From contig CAWBFS010000009.1 of the NCBI GenBank assembly GCA_963788085.1, positions 1-64,000 on the forward strand: a stretch of DNA of 64,000 nucleotides, written 5' to 3'. The stretch is from AP-15 sp963788085. GTDB taxonomy: Bacteria; Pseudomonadota; Alphaproteobacteria; ATCC43930; CGMCC-115725. Numbering within the stretch: the first letter of the stretch is position 1; the number at the start of each line of letters is the position of its first letter. Both the position numbers and the translations under genes were made by a program. Below the pieces are notes generated by a model. It was given only the letters and a program-made list of their open reading frames with translations, ran no database searches and was not told the origin of the DNA. Positions 1 to 9,875 of the stretch are shown piece by piece.

Positions 1-1840
1 GCCGGCAACAACGTCAGCTGGGACGAGCTGGTCGCGCACAGCGCGCTCGTGCTTGCGTTTGGCGGCATGGCGCTGAAGAACAACGATGTCGGCGGCGGCG
101 GCACCAGCGAGCACATCGCGCTCGCCCGGCTGCGCGCCGCCCGCGGCCGAGGCGCGGAATTTCACCTGATCGGGCCGCTGCGCGACGACCTGCCGGCCGA
201 GATCGAGGCGGTCTGGCATCCGATCCGCCCCGGCACGGATGTGGCGCTGATGCTCGGCATCGCGCACACGCTGGTGACGGCAGGCCTGCACGACCGCGTG
301 TTCGTCGACCGATACTGCGCCGGCTACGAGATCTTCGAGGGCTACCTCCTCGGTCGCGATGACGGTCAGCCGAAGGATGCCGACTGGGCGTCCGCAATTT
401 GCGGCATGCCGGCCGATGAGATTATTGGGCTGGCGCGGCATGCCGCCGGCCGGCGCACTCTGATCACCTGCTCCCAATCATTGCAGCGCGCCGAGCATGG
501 CGAGCAGCCGGTCTGGATGGGTGTCGTGCTGGCGGCGATGCTCGGCCAGATCGGATTGCCGGGGGGCGGGTTCGCCTATGCGCTGGGATCGACCTCCAAT
601 ACCGGAAAGCCGCCATTGGCCGTGCCGCTTCCGACCTTGCCGATCGAGCGCAACAGCATCTGCCGATTTTATTCCGGTGGCGCGCATCGCCGACATGCTG
701 CTCCATCCGGAGGAGGCGTTCGACTTCAACGGCCAGCGGCTCACCTACCCGGACATCAAGCTGGTCTATTGGGCGGGCGGTAATCCCTTCCACCACCATC
801 AGGATCTGAACCGGCTGCGCGACGCTTTTGCGCGGCCGGATACCGTCATCGTGCATGAGTTCGGCATGGACCGCGACCGCGCGGCACGCCGATATCGTAT
901 TGCCGGCGACCATCACCTTGGAGCGCGAAGACATCGGCGGCTCGCCGGGCGATCCGCTGCTGGTCGCGATGCACCGGGCGGTGGCGCGCCTATGCCGAGG
1001 CGCGCGACGATTACGACATCTTTTCTGCGTTGGCCGAGCGCCTCGGCATTGCCCAGCGATTTACCGAGGGCCGCTCGGCACGCCAGTGGCTGCGGCATCT
1101 TTACGAGCCGACCCGCCGTGCTCTGCTGGAGCGTGGGGCGGAGGCTCCCGATTTCGACGAGTTCTGGGAAACGGGCGAGCTGGCATTGCCGACCCTGGCC
1201 TGGGACGGCGGGATCGTGCGGGCATTCCGCCGCGATCCCATCGCGGTACCCCTACCGACGCCGAGCGGCAGGATCGAGATCGCGTCCGCGAGGATTGCGG
1301 GGTTCGGTTACACGGACTGCCCCGGACATCCGACTTGGCTGCCGCCCGCGGAGGGCCCGAATTCGCGTTTTTCGCTGCAGCTCGTCGCCAACCAGCCCGC
1401 CACCCGCCTGCACAGTCAATTGGATTTCGGCGCGACCAGCCTCAAATCGAAGATCAAGGGCCGCGAGCCGGTCCGCATCCATCCGCAGGACGCCGCGGCG
1501 CGAGGGATCGGCGCCGGCGACATCGTGCGCCTCTACAACGAACGCGGGTCATGCCTCGCCGGCGCGGTGCTGAGCGAGGCCTTGCGTCCCGGCGTCGTCC
1601 AGCTCTCGACCGGCGCCTGGTACGACCCCGAGGACCCGGCCGCCGACAACCCGATCTGCGTGCACGGCAACCCGAATGTCGCTGACGCGCGACGCCGGCA
1701 CATCGAAACTGGCGCAAGGCTGCGCCGGACAGCTCACCGTGATCGAAATCGAGCGCTTCGACGGCCCATTGCCGCCGATAAAGGCATTCGATCCGCCTCA
1801 GGGGTGCTCACACGAAAAGCTCGGAGGTAAAAGGTACTAA
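1..1840 (+). CDS. Molybdopterin-dependent oxidoreductase, BisC/TorA-like (5' end outside window, frameshifted)
   Basis: C-terminal three quarters of a molybdopterin-guanine-dinucleotide oxidoreductase resembling biotin sulfoxide / TMAO reductases. Segments in different frames join into one protein: a cofactor-domain part with QSLQRAEHGEQPVWMG, then WAGGNPFHHHQDLNRL, then TARHADIVLPATITLERED, then a C-terminal beta-barrel domain ending GTSKLAQG...VIEIERF...KAFDPP, the usual family tail. Single-base shifts are needed near 672, 865, 990 and 1681; each is best explained by one extra base (for example TTTT for TTT at 672). The enzyme would reduce an S- or N-oxide or oxidise a small substrate; the sequence does not show which. 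The N-terminal part lies upstream of the window. Family call firm, substrate unknown. Confidence 0.85.
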
Positions 1841-2064
1841 GGCGCTGTTTGCAAAGTTGCACAGCGTAGGCTTCTGCGGATCGCACCAGTATTGGTTCTC
1901 GGCCCGAGCGCCCTCTTCACAGCAGCGGCATCTCGTAGTCCGCAACGCGCAGGGCGATTCCAGGTGGGAGGCGCCTGCTTGCGGCCTTGACGTCCCGGAC
2001 ACTTGACTTACATATATCTCGGCGGCTATATGACAATCAATAACCAGCAGGTTATCGACCGCAT

Positions 2065-2388
2065 ATGCCGAACCCTCACGATGTCCTCTTCAAAACGCTC
2101 GCCGATCCGACTCGGCGGGCTATCTTCGAGCGATTGTGCCGCGAAGGAGAGCAGACGGTCGGGGCGCTGACCGCTCGGGCCGGGGTCTCGCAACCGGCGG
2201 TCTCTAAGCATCTCGGCGTTCTGAAGCAGGCCGGGCTGGTACGCGACCGCCATGAAGGACGACAGGCCCATTATAGCGCCCAGCTCGGCGCGCTTGCCCC
2301 CCTGATCGACTGGACAAGCCAGATGGCCGGGTTCTGGGAGAGCCGGTTCGACGACCTCGAAGACCTACTGAAGAGGATGGACCAATGA
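2065..2388 (+). CDS. ArsR-family transcriptional regulator
   Basis: 107-residue winged-helix protein. It opens LFKTLADPTRRAIFERLCREGEQTV, and the recognition helix region reads SQPAVSKHLGVLKQAGLV. It lacks the Cys-rich metal site of true ArsR. It overlaps the next gene by four bases (ATGA), and the partner is an AHSA1/SRPBCC protein. This ArsR-SRPBCC pairing is common in proteobacteria, where the regulator controls its own operon; the ligand is unknown. Confidence 0.9.
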   Translation: MPNPHDVLFKTLADPTRRAIFERLCREGEQTVGALTARAGVSQPAVSKHLGVLKQAGLVRDRHEGRQAHYSAQLGALAPLIDWTSQMAGFWESRFDDLEDLLKRMDQ

Positions 2389-2795
2389 CCAATAGTGCGA
2401 CCGAAACGCTCTCCGTCGTTGTCGAACGGGAGGTCCCTTTTCCGCCGCAAAAGATCTGGCGCGCGCTCACGCAGCCACACCTGATCGAGGAGTGGCTGAT
2501 GAAGAACGACTTCAAGCCTGTCGTGGACCACCGTTTCAATCTTCGCGCAGACTGGGGCGCTGTCGACTGTCAGGTCCTGGCAGTCGAGCCGAACAAAACG
2601 CTGTCTTACACGTGGGCGGCCTATGGTCTCGTGAGTGTCGTCACTTGGACTCTCACCCCTACGAGCACGGGGACCCACCTGCGCATGGAGCAGTCGGGCT
2701 TCCGGCCGGATCAGCAGCAGGCCTACCAGGGCGCCAAGGGCGGATGGCAGCGGTTCTTTGCGGCCCTGGAGCAGGTATTAGCCCGGATAGATTGA
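2385..2795 (+). CDS. SRPBCC / AHSA1-domain protein
   Basis: 136-residue START-like (Bet v 1 fold) protein. N-terminal VVVEREVPFPPQKIWRALTQ followed by HLIEEWL is the usual AHSA1 start, and the C-terminal helix is GGWQRFFAALEQVLARID. These domains bind hydrophobic ligands or act in stress responses; no catalytic residues can be named. It is translationally coupled to the ArsR gene through an ATGA overlap, so the two act as one operon. Intact frame. Confidence 0.85.
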   Translation: MTNSATETLSVVVEREVPFPPQKIWRALTQPHLIEEWLMKNDFKPVVDHRFNLRADWGAVDCQVLAVEPNKTLSYTWAAYGLVSVVTWTLTPTSTGTHLRMEQSGFRPDQQQAYQGAKGGWQRFFAALEQVLARID

Positions 2796-2883
2796 GGTCT
2801 GCCGGCACAAGGCGGGGTTGCTTCCTGCGCGCCCAACCGATCTCCGTGCAATAAAAATTTTCCCGGACAGGCCTGCCTCGCTT

Positions 2884-2912
2884 GGGGGGAGAGGGCTGGG
2901 GTGAGGGGCGTC
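2884..2912. repeat. Intergenic repeat (GGAGAGGGCTGGGGTGAGG family)
   Basis: The sequence GAGAGGGCTGGGGTGAGG between the SRPBCC gene and the end of the isochorismatase-like gene recurs at about 62169-62187. It belongs to a short GC-rich intergenic repeat type common in alphaproteobacteria. No coding content. Confidence 0.6.
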
Positions 2913-2923
2913 AGGTCAGCGCG

Positions 2924-3538
2924 CTATCCGGTCAAAGCTGTAATCTCGGCCAGCAGCTCATCGGCGGTGCGCTGCCGGCAATAGCCGCGAATACCGAGGA
3001 GCGACTGTTCGTGGCGCTCGGCGCTGGTGGTCGTGCAGGCATCGGTGACGAGGGTCACCAGGTAGCCGAGATCGCAGGCGTCGCGGACGGCGCTCTCGAC
3101 GCACTGGTCGGTCATGATGCCGGTAATGATGAGCGAGCGAGCGCCGAGATTGCGCAAGACGTAATCGATATTCGTGGAGATGAAGACGTTGCTCGACGTC
3201 TTGCGGAAGATCATCTCGTCATCGGCCGGCGCGATCTCGTCGAGCACCTGCGCGTCCCACGAGCCGCGGCGGCGCGTCGATGCCGGAGATCTTGTAGTCG
3301 AGGCTGCGGTCGCGGCCGTCTCGGGTCATGTTCTCGATCACCGAATACATGACTTCGATGCCGCCGCTCCGGCAGGCGGACTGCAGACGCCGGAGATTGG
3401 GCAGCAAGGTGTCACGCAGGCTCCGACGGAAATACTCGGTTTTCCCGGCTCCGTCCCGGCGCAGTAGTTCTGGACGTCGATGATCAGCAATGCGGCGCGG
3501 GCCGGATCGATCGGCACCTCGCGGCTCGGTGCACTCAT
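2924..3538 (-). CDS. Isochorismatase-family cysteine hydrolase (frameshifted)
   Basis: About 204 residues once two frame changes (near 3440 and 3260) are bridged. It starts MSAPSREVPIDPARAALLIIDVQN, giving the catalytic Asp, continues through MIFRKTSSNVF (catalytic Lys region) and carries GIMTDQCVESAVRDACDLGY with the nucleophilic Cys. The family hydrolyses amides, imides or vinyl ethers (nicotinamidase, biuret hydrolase, ureidoacrylate amidohydrolase); the substrate cannot be read from sequence. Start ATG overlaps the upstream amidohydrolase stop (ATGA), making it the last gene of a three-gene operon with the GS-like and FGase-like genes. Confidence 0.85.
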
Positions 3539-4312
3539 CTGCGCAGGAATTCGGCATAGGCGGCGGGCAGCAGCCGCGCCAGGCGCTCGGCCCATTCCCT
3601 CTGGCCCGCGAGCTCGGTGATGAGGTCCTGGCGGATCTCGATCTCGACATGTGGCAGGCCGCGGCGCTCGCCATGCACCGGGACGGTATAGTCGGTCAGG
3701 TCGCTGACCTGGTACGGCTCGTTCTCGCCGACCATCAGGTCGCCTTCGGCACGCAACAGTTCTGCCAGAGCATGCGCCAGCCGCGGATCGCGGTTGAACA
3801 GCACCGCCACATGCCACGGCCGCGCGACGCCTTTGAAGACCGGAGTGAAGCTGTGCAGCGCCACCAGTGCCGAGGCGCGGCCCGCCGCCGCCCGGCGGTC
3901 CAGGGCCGCCGCTATCGCATTGTGATAGGGGCGGAAGATCGCGTCCTCCCGGGCGGCCCGCTCAGCTTCGTCGAGGCCGCGATTGCCGGGAATTTCCGTG
4001 TCTTCGCTGATCTCCGGGATCGAGCTCGGGACATTGGGGTCGCGGTTGCAGTCGATCACCAGCCGCGAATAGGTTTGCAGGATCACCGCCGCATCCAACA
4101 GGCGCGAAAGCTCACGCCCGACGGCGCCGATGCCGATATCCCAGGCAATGTGTCGCACGGTCTCGGCCTCCGGCAGGCCGAGCCTGCCGAGCCGGCGGGG
4201 AAAGGCGCGCCCCGCATGCTCGCAGGTGAGGAAGAAAACCGAATCTCCCGGACTCGTTCTCGAGCGTGACCGGGTCGGATTCGTCGGGGTCGAGCAGCGC
4301 TGCCTCGGACAT
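3535..4312 (-). CDS. N-formylglutamate amidohydrolase family protein (frameshifted near N-terminus)
   Basis: About 258 residues after repair. The N-terminus MSEAALLDPDESDPVTLEN is in one frame; a region near 4160-4250 shifts frame before RHIAWDIGIGAVGRELSRLLDA, the signature of the FGase family. Further motifs are YSRLVIDCNRD, ALHSFTPVFKG and GLPHVEIEIRQDLI. Family members remove formyl groups from N-formylglutamate (HutG) or act on related acyl-amino acids in a Zn-dependent way. Here the neighbours are a GS-like ligase and a cysteine hydrolase, not hut genes, so the true substrate is probably a gamma-glutamyl or N-acyl compound (inference). Start overlaps the GS-like stop as TGATG. Confidence 0.85.
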
Positions 4313-5584
4313 CAATAGACTTCGGCGTAGCGGGCGCAGAGCTCGGCCGGCGACAGCCCCGCCATTTTTTCCGCCTCGACGCGCTTGAACCGCATATAGG
4401 CGTCGAAATGGGTCGGGCCGAACCAGCCGGCCACCGTCTCGCTGGCGGCGAGCCGGTCGAGCGCCTCGGGAAGGGAGTGGGGCAGGTGCTCCGGCGGGCC
4501 GGATGTCGGGATATCCAGTCCGCGGCGGATGCCGTCGACCCCGGCGAAGATCACCGCCCCGAGGGCGAGGTAGGGGCTCGCCGCGGCGTCGGTGGCGCGG
4601 AACTCGACATGGAACTGGCGCGTCACCTCGCCGGGCGTCGCGGCAGCGAAGGTCGGGCAAATTCGCAGAGTGGCGCCGCGGTCCTGGCGCACCAGGTCGA
4701 TCACGGTCGGCGCCCAGGCGTTCGGCGTCAGCCGCAGATAGGAAACCGGCGAGGGCGCGGTTATCGCGCAGATCGCGGGCATATGGTGCAACACGCCGGC
4801 GCAGAAGTGCTTAGCCGGCTTGCTGAGCTCCATCGGCTCGCCGGGCGCGTGGGTCGCCGGCCGGCCCGCGGCGTCGACGAGGCTCATATGAATGTGCACG
4901 CCGTTGCCGACGAGCTCGGGGTCGGGCTTTGGCGAGAAGATCACGCGGTGCCCCAGCCGATGCGCCGTGGCGCGCGCCATCTCGCGCGTGATGACCGCAT
5001 GGTCGGCGGCGGTCAGCGCCGGCTGCGGCATCACCGTCACCTCGAACTGGCGCGGGCCGTATTCGGCGAGAAACGTGTCGGGAACCACCCCGGCGGCGCG
5101 CAACGCGGCGGTGAAGGTCTCGCCGAAACCGTCCTGCCGCCGGAACGCGCCCAGCGCATAGGCGTCGCCCGGGCGGTCGGAAACGCCGGTGTAGAGGAAT
5201 TCCTGCTCGAAAGCCGCCACGAGCCTCAAGCTCGCCACCTCGTCGAGTTCGCTTGACGGCGCGGCGCAGGAAATCCCGCGGGCAGCATTCCCACGGGCTG
5301 CCGTCGGTATTGCAGATGTCGCCCAGGAAGAAATGCTCGATCGCCGACCCGTCGGCGAAATCGACGCGGACCTCGACCGCGGGGTCGGGCACGATCATGA
5401 AATCCCCGGCGGTGCCGAAGGGCGTGTCCCAGATCGGCCCGAACGGCGACATCATCAGATTGCTGCCGGTCCAGCCGACGCCCTTCTTCAGCCGTGCCGG
5501 CAATTCGCGCGCCGGAAAGCCCTTGCCGCGCGCCAGCCCCGAGATGTCGCAAGTCGCGACAAAGACGAGCTCTTCCCGGATCAT
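4312..5584 (-). CDS. Glutamine synthetase family protein (frameshifted)
   Basis: About 424 residues after one +1 repair near 5230. The N-terminal beta-grasp part begins MIREELVFVATCDISGLARG and includes GDFMIVPDPAVEVRVDFADG. The catalytic part carries the metal and ATP-site motifs AAFEQEFLYTG, LVGNGVHIHMS and SPVSYLRLTPNAWAP, and AVIFAGVDGIRRG. It lacks the full GlnA adenylylation region, so it is a GlnA-like ligase of the gamma-glutamyl-amine / amino-acid amidation type rather than the nitrogen-assimilation enzyme. First gene of an operon with FGase-like and isochorismatase-like hydrolases, suggesting conjugation to glutamate followed by hydrolysis. Confidence 0.85.
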
Positions 5585-5718
5585 GCCGCCGCCATCGGCG
5601 CCCGCTTAATCGGTCGAGGAGATGCAGGAACACGCAGCGGCGCATGATTCCTCTCCGCGATCCGGTGGATGTCGGCTAGGATGACATAGTTGCGAAAATT
5701 CGACCATGGAGGAGAGCC

Positions 5719-6564
5719 ATGCCGGTCGCGACCGTCCGCGGTGTCGAGATCAATTACGAAGTGCTGGGCGAGCGCGGGCCATGGGTGGCGCTGCAGCCCG
5801 GCGGCAGGCGCGCCCTCGCAGGGGTCAAATCGCTCGGCGAGAAGCTCGCCGAGGCCGGCTGCCGGGTGCTCGTCTATGACCGGCGCAATTGCGGCGCCTC
5901 CGGCGTCTCGTTCGACGGCGGAAATTCCGAGAACGAGATCTGGGCCGAGGATCTCCGCGCTCTGTTGTCACAGCTCGACGCGCTTCCGGCTTATATCGGC
6001 GGCAGCTCGTCGGGCTGCCGCCTGGCATTGTTGATGGCGCTGCGCCATCCCGCCGATGTGCGCGGCCTGTTGCTGTGGCGGGTGACCGGCGGCGCCTACG
6101 CGGCCCAGCGCCTGGTCGAGAATTATTACACGCAGTTCATCAATGCGGCGCAGCAAGGCGGCATGGAAGCGGTGTGCCGCACCGAGCATTTCGCCGAAGT
6201 GATCGCGAGCAACCCGGCCAACCGCGCGCGTCTGACGGCGCTCGACCCGCAGCGTTTCATCGGCATCATGGAAGAGTGGCGGCGCGCCTTCAACGAGGGG
6301 GCGCATCATCCCGTGATCGGGCTGAGCCCCGCCGAGCTGCGCTCGCTGACGATGCCGGCCTGCATCGTCCCCGGCAACGACCGGGTGCACCCGCGCGGGC
6401 CGGGTCAGGCGGCGCATCGGCTGATGCCGAACAGCGAATATCACGAGGTCCTGACCGAGGACCGCCCCGATCTCGATGTCGCGCTCGAGGAGTGGAACGC
6501 CAAGGAGGGCCTCTTGGCGGCGATCTTCATCGATTTCCTGCGGCGAGCCGAGCGCCGCGGCTGA
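5719..6564 (+). CDS. Alpha/beta hydrolase
   Basis: 281 residues, intact. Preceded by a GGAGGAG ribosome site six to ten bases before ATG. Fold landmarks: oxyanion region VALQPGG, strand VLVYDRRNCGASG, nucleophile elbow IGGSSSGCRLAL with Ser, and a late strand MPACIVPGNDRVHP. The expected His near the C-terminus is in NSEYHEVLTED. It is divergent from the GS-like operon and precedes an alpha-methylacyl-CoA racemase by 16 bases, so both are probably co-transcribed. Substrate unknown. Confidence 0.85.
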   Translation: MPVATVRGVEINYEVLGERGPWVALQPGGRRALAGVKSLGEKLAEAGCRVLVYDRRNCGASGVSFDGGNSENEIWAEDLRALLSQLDALPAYIGGSSSGCRLALLMALRHPADVRGLLLWRVTGGAYAAQRLVENYYTQFINAAQQGGMEAVCRTEHFAEVIASNPANRARLTALDPQRFIGIMEEWRRAFNEGAHHPVIGLSPAELRSLTMPACIVPGNDRVHPRGPGQAAHRLMPNSEYHEVLTEDRPDLDVALEEWNAKEGLLAAIFIDFLRRAERRG

Positions 6565-6580
6565 ATGGCAACGGTGTGAG

Positions 6581-7728
6581 ATGGGACCGCTCGCTGGCAT
6601 CAAGGTCGTGGAACTCACCGGCATCGGGCCCGGGCCGATGTGCGCGATGCTGCTCGCGGATCTGGGTGCAACGGTGTTGCGCATCGACCGGCCGGAGCCG
6701 AGCGACCTCGGGCTGCAGCGCGAGCTGCGCTACGACCTTTTATTGCGCGGCCGCCGAGCGTTGGCGCTCGACCTGAAGAGCCCCGGCGGGAAGGCTCTCG
6801 CGTTGCGCCTCGTCGAGGAGGCCGACGCACTGATCGAAGGGTTTCGCCCCGGCGTCACCGAGCGGCTGGGCCTCGGCCCCGATGACTGCCTCGCGCGCAA
6901 TCCGCGCCTCGTCTACGGCCGGGTGACCGGCTGGGGGCAGGACGGGCCGCTGGCGCACGCGGCGGGGCACGACATCAACTACATCTCGCTCGTCGGCGCG
7001 TTGCACGCCTTTGGGCGCCGCGCGGCAGCCGCCCACCCCGCCGTTGAACCTGATCGGCGATTTCGCCGGGGGCGCGCTTTATCTGGCATTCGGGATCGTC
7101 TGCGGCATTCTCGAGGCGCGGCGCTCGGGCCAGGGACAGGTCGTCGATGCCGCGATGGTCGACGGCGCCGCCTCGCTGATGACGGCCTTTCACGGCATGC
7201 TCGCCGCCGGTCTCGCGACACACGAGCGCGGCACCAACCACCTCGATACCGGCGCGCATTTCTACAATGTCTACGAATGCGCCGACGGGCGGTGGATCTC
7301 GATCGCGCCGATCGAGGGCAAGTTCTACGCCGAACTATTGCGCCGCCTCGACATCGATCCGGCGACGATGCCGCAGCAAATGGACCGCGCGCATTGGCCC
7401 GAGGCGCAAGCCAGGTTGGCGGCGCTGTTCAAGAGCCGGACGCGTGACGAATGGTGCGACTTGCTCGAAGGCACCGACGCCTGCTTCGCGCCGGTGCTGA
7501 CGACCGACGAGGCACCGCAGCATCCGCACAACGCGGCGCGCGACACGCTATGTCGAAATCGACGGCATCGTGCAGCCGGCGCCGGCGCCGCGCTTCAGCC
7601 GCACGGTTCCCGATCTGCCGATCCCGCCCCAGCCGCCGAGCCGCGGCGACGAGGCCGAGGCGGCGCTCGCCGCCTGGCTCGAACCGGCCGAAATCGCGGG
7701 GTTGCGCGCGGCGGGGACCCTCGGCTGA
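6581..7728 (+). CDS. Alpha-methylacyl-CoA racemase / CaiB-family protein (frameshifted)
   Basis: About 382 residues after two +1 repairs (near 7015 and 7553). N-terminal MGPLAGIKVVELTGIGPGP and MLLADLGATVLRIDRP are the family start. The racemase catalytic pair is visible: His in HAAGHDINYISLVGALHA and Asp in NLIGDFAGGALY, as in MCR/AMACR rather than in CoA-transferases that use a single Asp. It would epimerise 2-methyl branched acyl-CoAs, or transfer CoA if the assignment is wrong. The C-terminus AAWLEPAEIAGLRAAGTLG is recovered only in the third frame. Same operon as the preceding alpha/beta hydrolase. Confidence 0.85.
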
Positions 7729-7738
7729 ACCGCCTCCG

Positions 7739-8155
7739 TCAGGTGGTCGCAGGCTCCATCTTGTAATCGCCGTCGCTGACGTGCTCGGCCCAACTCGTGC
7801 CCTGGCCCTGCTCGCCGTTTTCCGACATCGCCAGATGGGCGAACAGGCGGTCCGGCGCGGCCCCGTGCCAGTGCATCGTATCGGGCGGGATCATCACGGT
7901 GTCACCGGGATAGATTGCCTGAGGGCGCGAGCCTTTGCCGATACAGATGCGGCCGACACCGGAGAGGCAATAGAGCGTCTGTCCGACAGGATGGGAATGC
8001 CAGCCGGTACGGGAACCCGGAGTGAACGAGACGACTGTCGCCCGCATGCGCGACGGCGCCTGGCCGACGAGTACCTCGTCCTGAAACACCTCGCCCGTGA
8101 AGTTCTCGGCCGCACCCCGCCTGGTGGCCCGTGCCCCTGCCCGCACAACCGTCAT
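7739..8155 (-). CDS. Cupin-domain protein
   Basis: 138-residue single-domain cupin. Motif 1 is TGWHSHPVGQTLYCLSG (two His and a Gln in the usual Glu place), motif 2 is YPGDTVMIPPDTMHWHGA with the third His. It can therefore bind a divalent metal. Similar small cupins are often annotated as quercetin-dioxygenase-like or carboxymuconolactone-associated. It converges on the racemase gene and is divergent from the glutaredoxin-DinB gene; no specific role can be inferred. Confidence 0.85.
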   Translation of the reverse strand: MTVVRAGARATRRGAAENFTGEVFQDEVLVGQAPSRMRATVVSFTPGSRTGWHSHPVGQTLYCLSGVGRICIGKGSRPQAIYPGDTVMIPPDTMHWHGAAPDRLFAHLAMSENGEQGQGTSWAEHVSDGDYKMEPATT

Positions 8156-8268
8156 CGCTTCCTCCGTTCGCCTGGTAATCCGGTCGAAGAATAGGCACGG
8201 CCCACATCGCGTTGCAAAGCCAGAATTCCCGCCCTAGGATCGGCTCGACAATGCCGAGAGGGCGAGGG

Positions 8269-9027
8269 ATGAACGAACCGATCAAGGTGTTCTGGCAGCC
8301 CCATTGAACGAGCTGTCTCAGGGTCAAGGAATACCTCTCGGTCCGTGGGATCGAGTTCCAATCGATCAATGTATTGGCGGATGAGGGCGGCCTTGCGGAG
8401 CTGCGGCGGCTCGGAGCGCGTTCTGTACCTGTCGTGTCGCGCGGCGACCGTTTCGTGTTTGCGCAGGTCATCAGCGACGTTGTGAAATTTTTGGAGCTTG
8501 ACGAGAAGACAGGCCCGGCGCTCTCGCCGGCCGAGCTGCATGCCCGCTACGAGCACGTGCTAGAGACGGCGATCCGGCTGGTGCGCCAGATGCCGGACGA
8601 CAAGCTCGAGGCGCAGCTGCCGAACCGACCGCGATCGTTTCGCACACTGATGCACCACGTCTTCCAGATCCCGGTCGCGTTCCTCGATATGGAAGACACC
8701 GGCGTAACCCTGACATATGAGAGCCTCGTCGTTCCGCCGCCTGCGGAGATGCGGACGAGCGCCGCGATCGCCGATTTCGGCGACAGCGTCCGACATCGCC
8801 TGAATGCTTGGTGGCAGCGCGTCGCCGACGAGGATTTCGCGCGTCCGGTGCCGACTTATTTCGGGGAGACCTCGCGGCACGAGATGTTCGAGCGCACGGT
8901 CTGGCACTCCACACAGCATACCAGGCAGATGGCCTCGCTCCTGGAACAGGCCGGCATCATTCCCGATCGTCCGCTCGGCCGCGACGATATCCGCGGCCTG
9001 CCGCTGACCGATAAGATCTGGGACTAG
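8269..9027 (+). CDS. Glutaredoxin-like / DinB-like fusion with in-frame TGA at the first active-site Cys
   Basis: From ATG 8269 the frame reads MNEPIKVFWQPH, TGA (8305-8307), TSCLRVKEYLSVRGIEF, then continues open to 9027. The part before and after the TGA is a glutaredoxin domain: a beta strand, the C-x-x-C site whose first Cys is replaced by TGA, and the cis-Pro loop ARSVPVVSRGDRFVFAQ. Residues from about 95 on form a DinB/YfiT four-helix protein with possible metal ligands in LMHHVFQI and ERTVWHSTQHTRQMA. TGA can be a sequencing error, a nonsense mutation (TGC to TGA) or selenocysteine (UxxC). A short ORF from TTG 8374 alone would lack the redox site, so I consider 8269 the real start. Confidence 0.7.
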
Positions 9028-9063
9028 GTATAGCTCACCACACCCCAGCGCGGAGATCCGTAC

Positions 9064-9818
9064 ATGCAATGCGCCGGCAAGGTAGTCCTGGTCACGGGGG
9101 CGCAGCAGGAGATCGGCCGCGCGATGGCGATCGAATTTGCCGCTGCGGGTGCCGATATTGCGATCAACTGGCTCGATGACGAGAGCGCTGCGGAGAGCGT
9201 CGCCGATCAGAGTGCGCAGCCACGGACGGCGTGCGCTGACCGTCAAGGCCGACGTTGCGGATATCGAGCAGACGCAAGCGATGGTGACGGCCGTCGAGCA
9301 GGGGCTCGGGCCGATCGACATTCTGATCAACAATGCCGGGGTGTTCCCGCGCGTCGCGTTTCTGGAGATGACGGAAAGCGATTGGGATTACGTGCTCGAC
9401 GTCAATCTGAAGGGCGCGTGCTTCTGCGCGCAGGCTGTCGCCAGAGCGATGGTTGCGGCTGGGCGACCCGGTGTCGTCGTCAATCTGACCTCGGGCGCGG
9501 CATTCCGCAGCTCGCCCCGGGGCGTGCATTACGTCGCCAGCAAGGGCGGAGTGTTGTCGATGACGCGCGCAATGGCGCTGGAGCTGGCTCTGTACCGGAT
9601 CAGGGTCAATGCGATCGCGCCCGGACTGACCGACACTGCCCAGCCGCGTTACGGCAGCAGCGAGGAGGAACTCGCCGAGGCGGCGCGCGCGATTCCGCTC
9701 GGCCGCATGGCCCGGCCCGGAGGAAATCGCGCGCGCAGCGGTTTTTCTCGCGTCGGACGACGCCGGTTTCGTGACCGGTCAGACCTTGCATGTAAACGGC
9801 GGCTCCTACTTCGGTTGA
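9064..9818 (+). CDS. Short-chain dehydrogenase/reductase (frameshifted)
   Basis: About 251 residues after two +1 repairs near 9215 and 9712. Classical SDR features: VVLVTGAQQEIGRAMA cofactor loop, ILINNAGVFPR, Ser in VVNLTSGAAF, and catalytic YVASK. The C-terminus, recovered in the third frame, ends GFVTGQTLHVNGGSYFG, the usual classical SDR tail. The coenzyme is probably NADP or NAD, and the substrate is unknown. It follows the glutaredoxin-DinB gene by 36 bases in the same direction. Confidence 0.85.
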
Positions 9819-9875
9819 CTCCGGTCCGGGCGCGTCGTCCAAGAACTTCTCGGGTCGAGCCCCGTTAGCGGGTTC

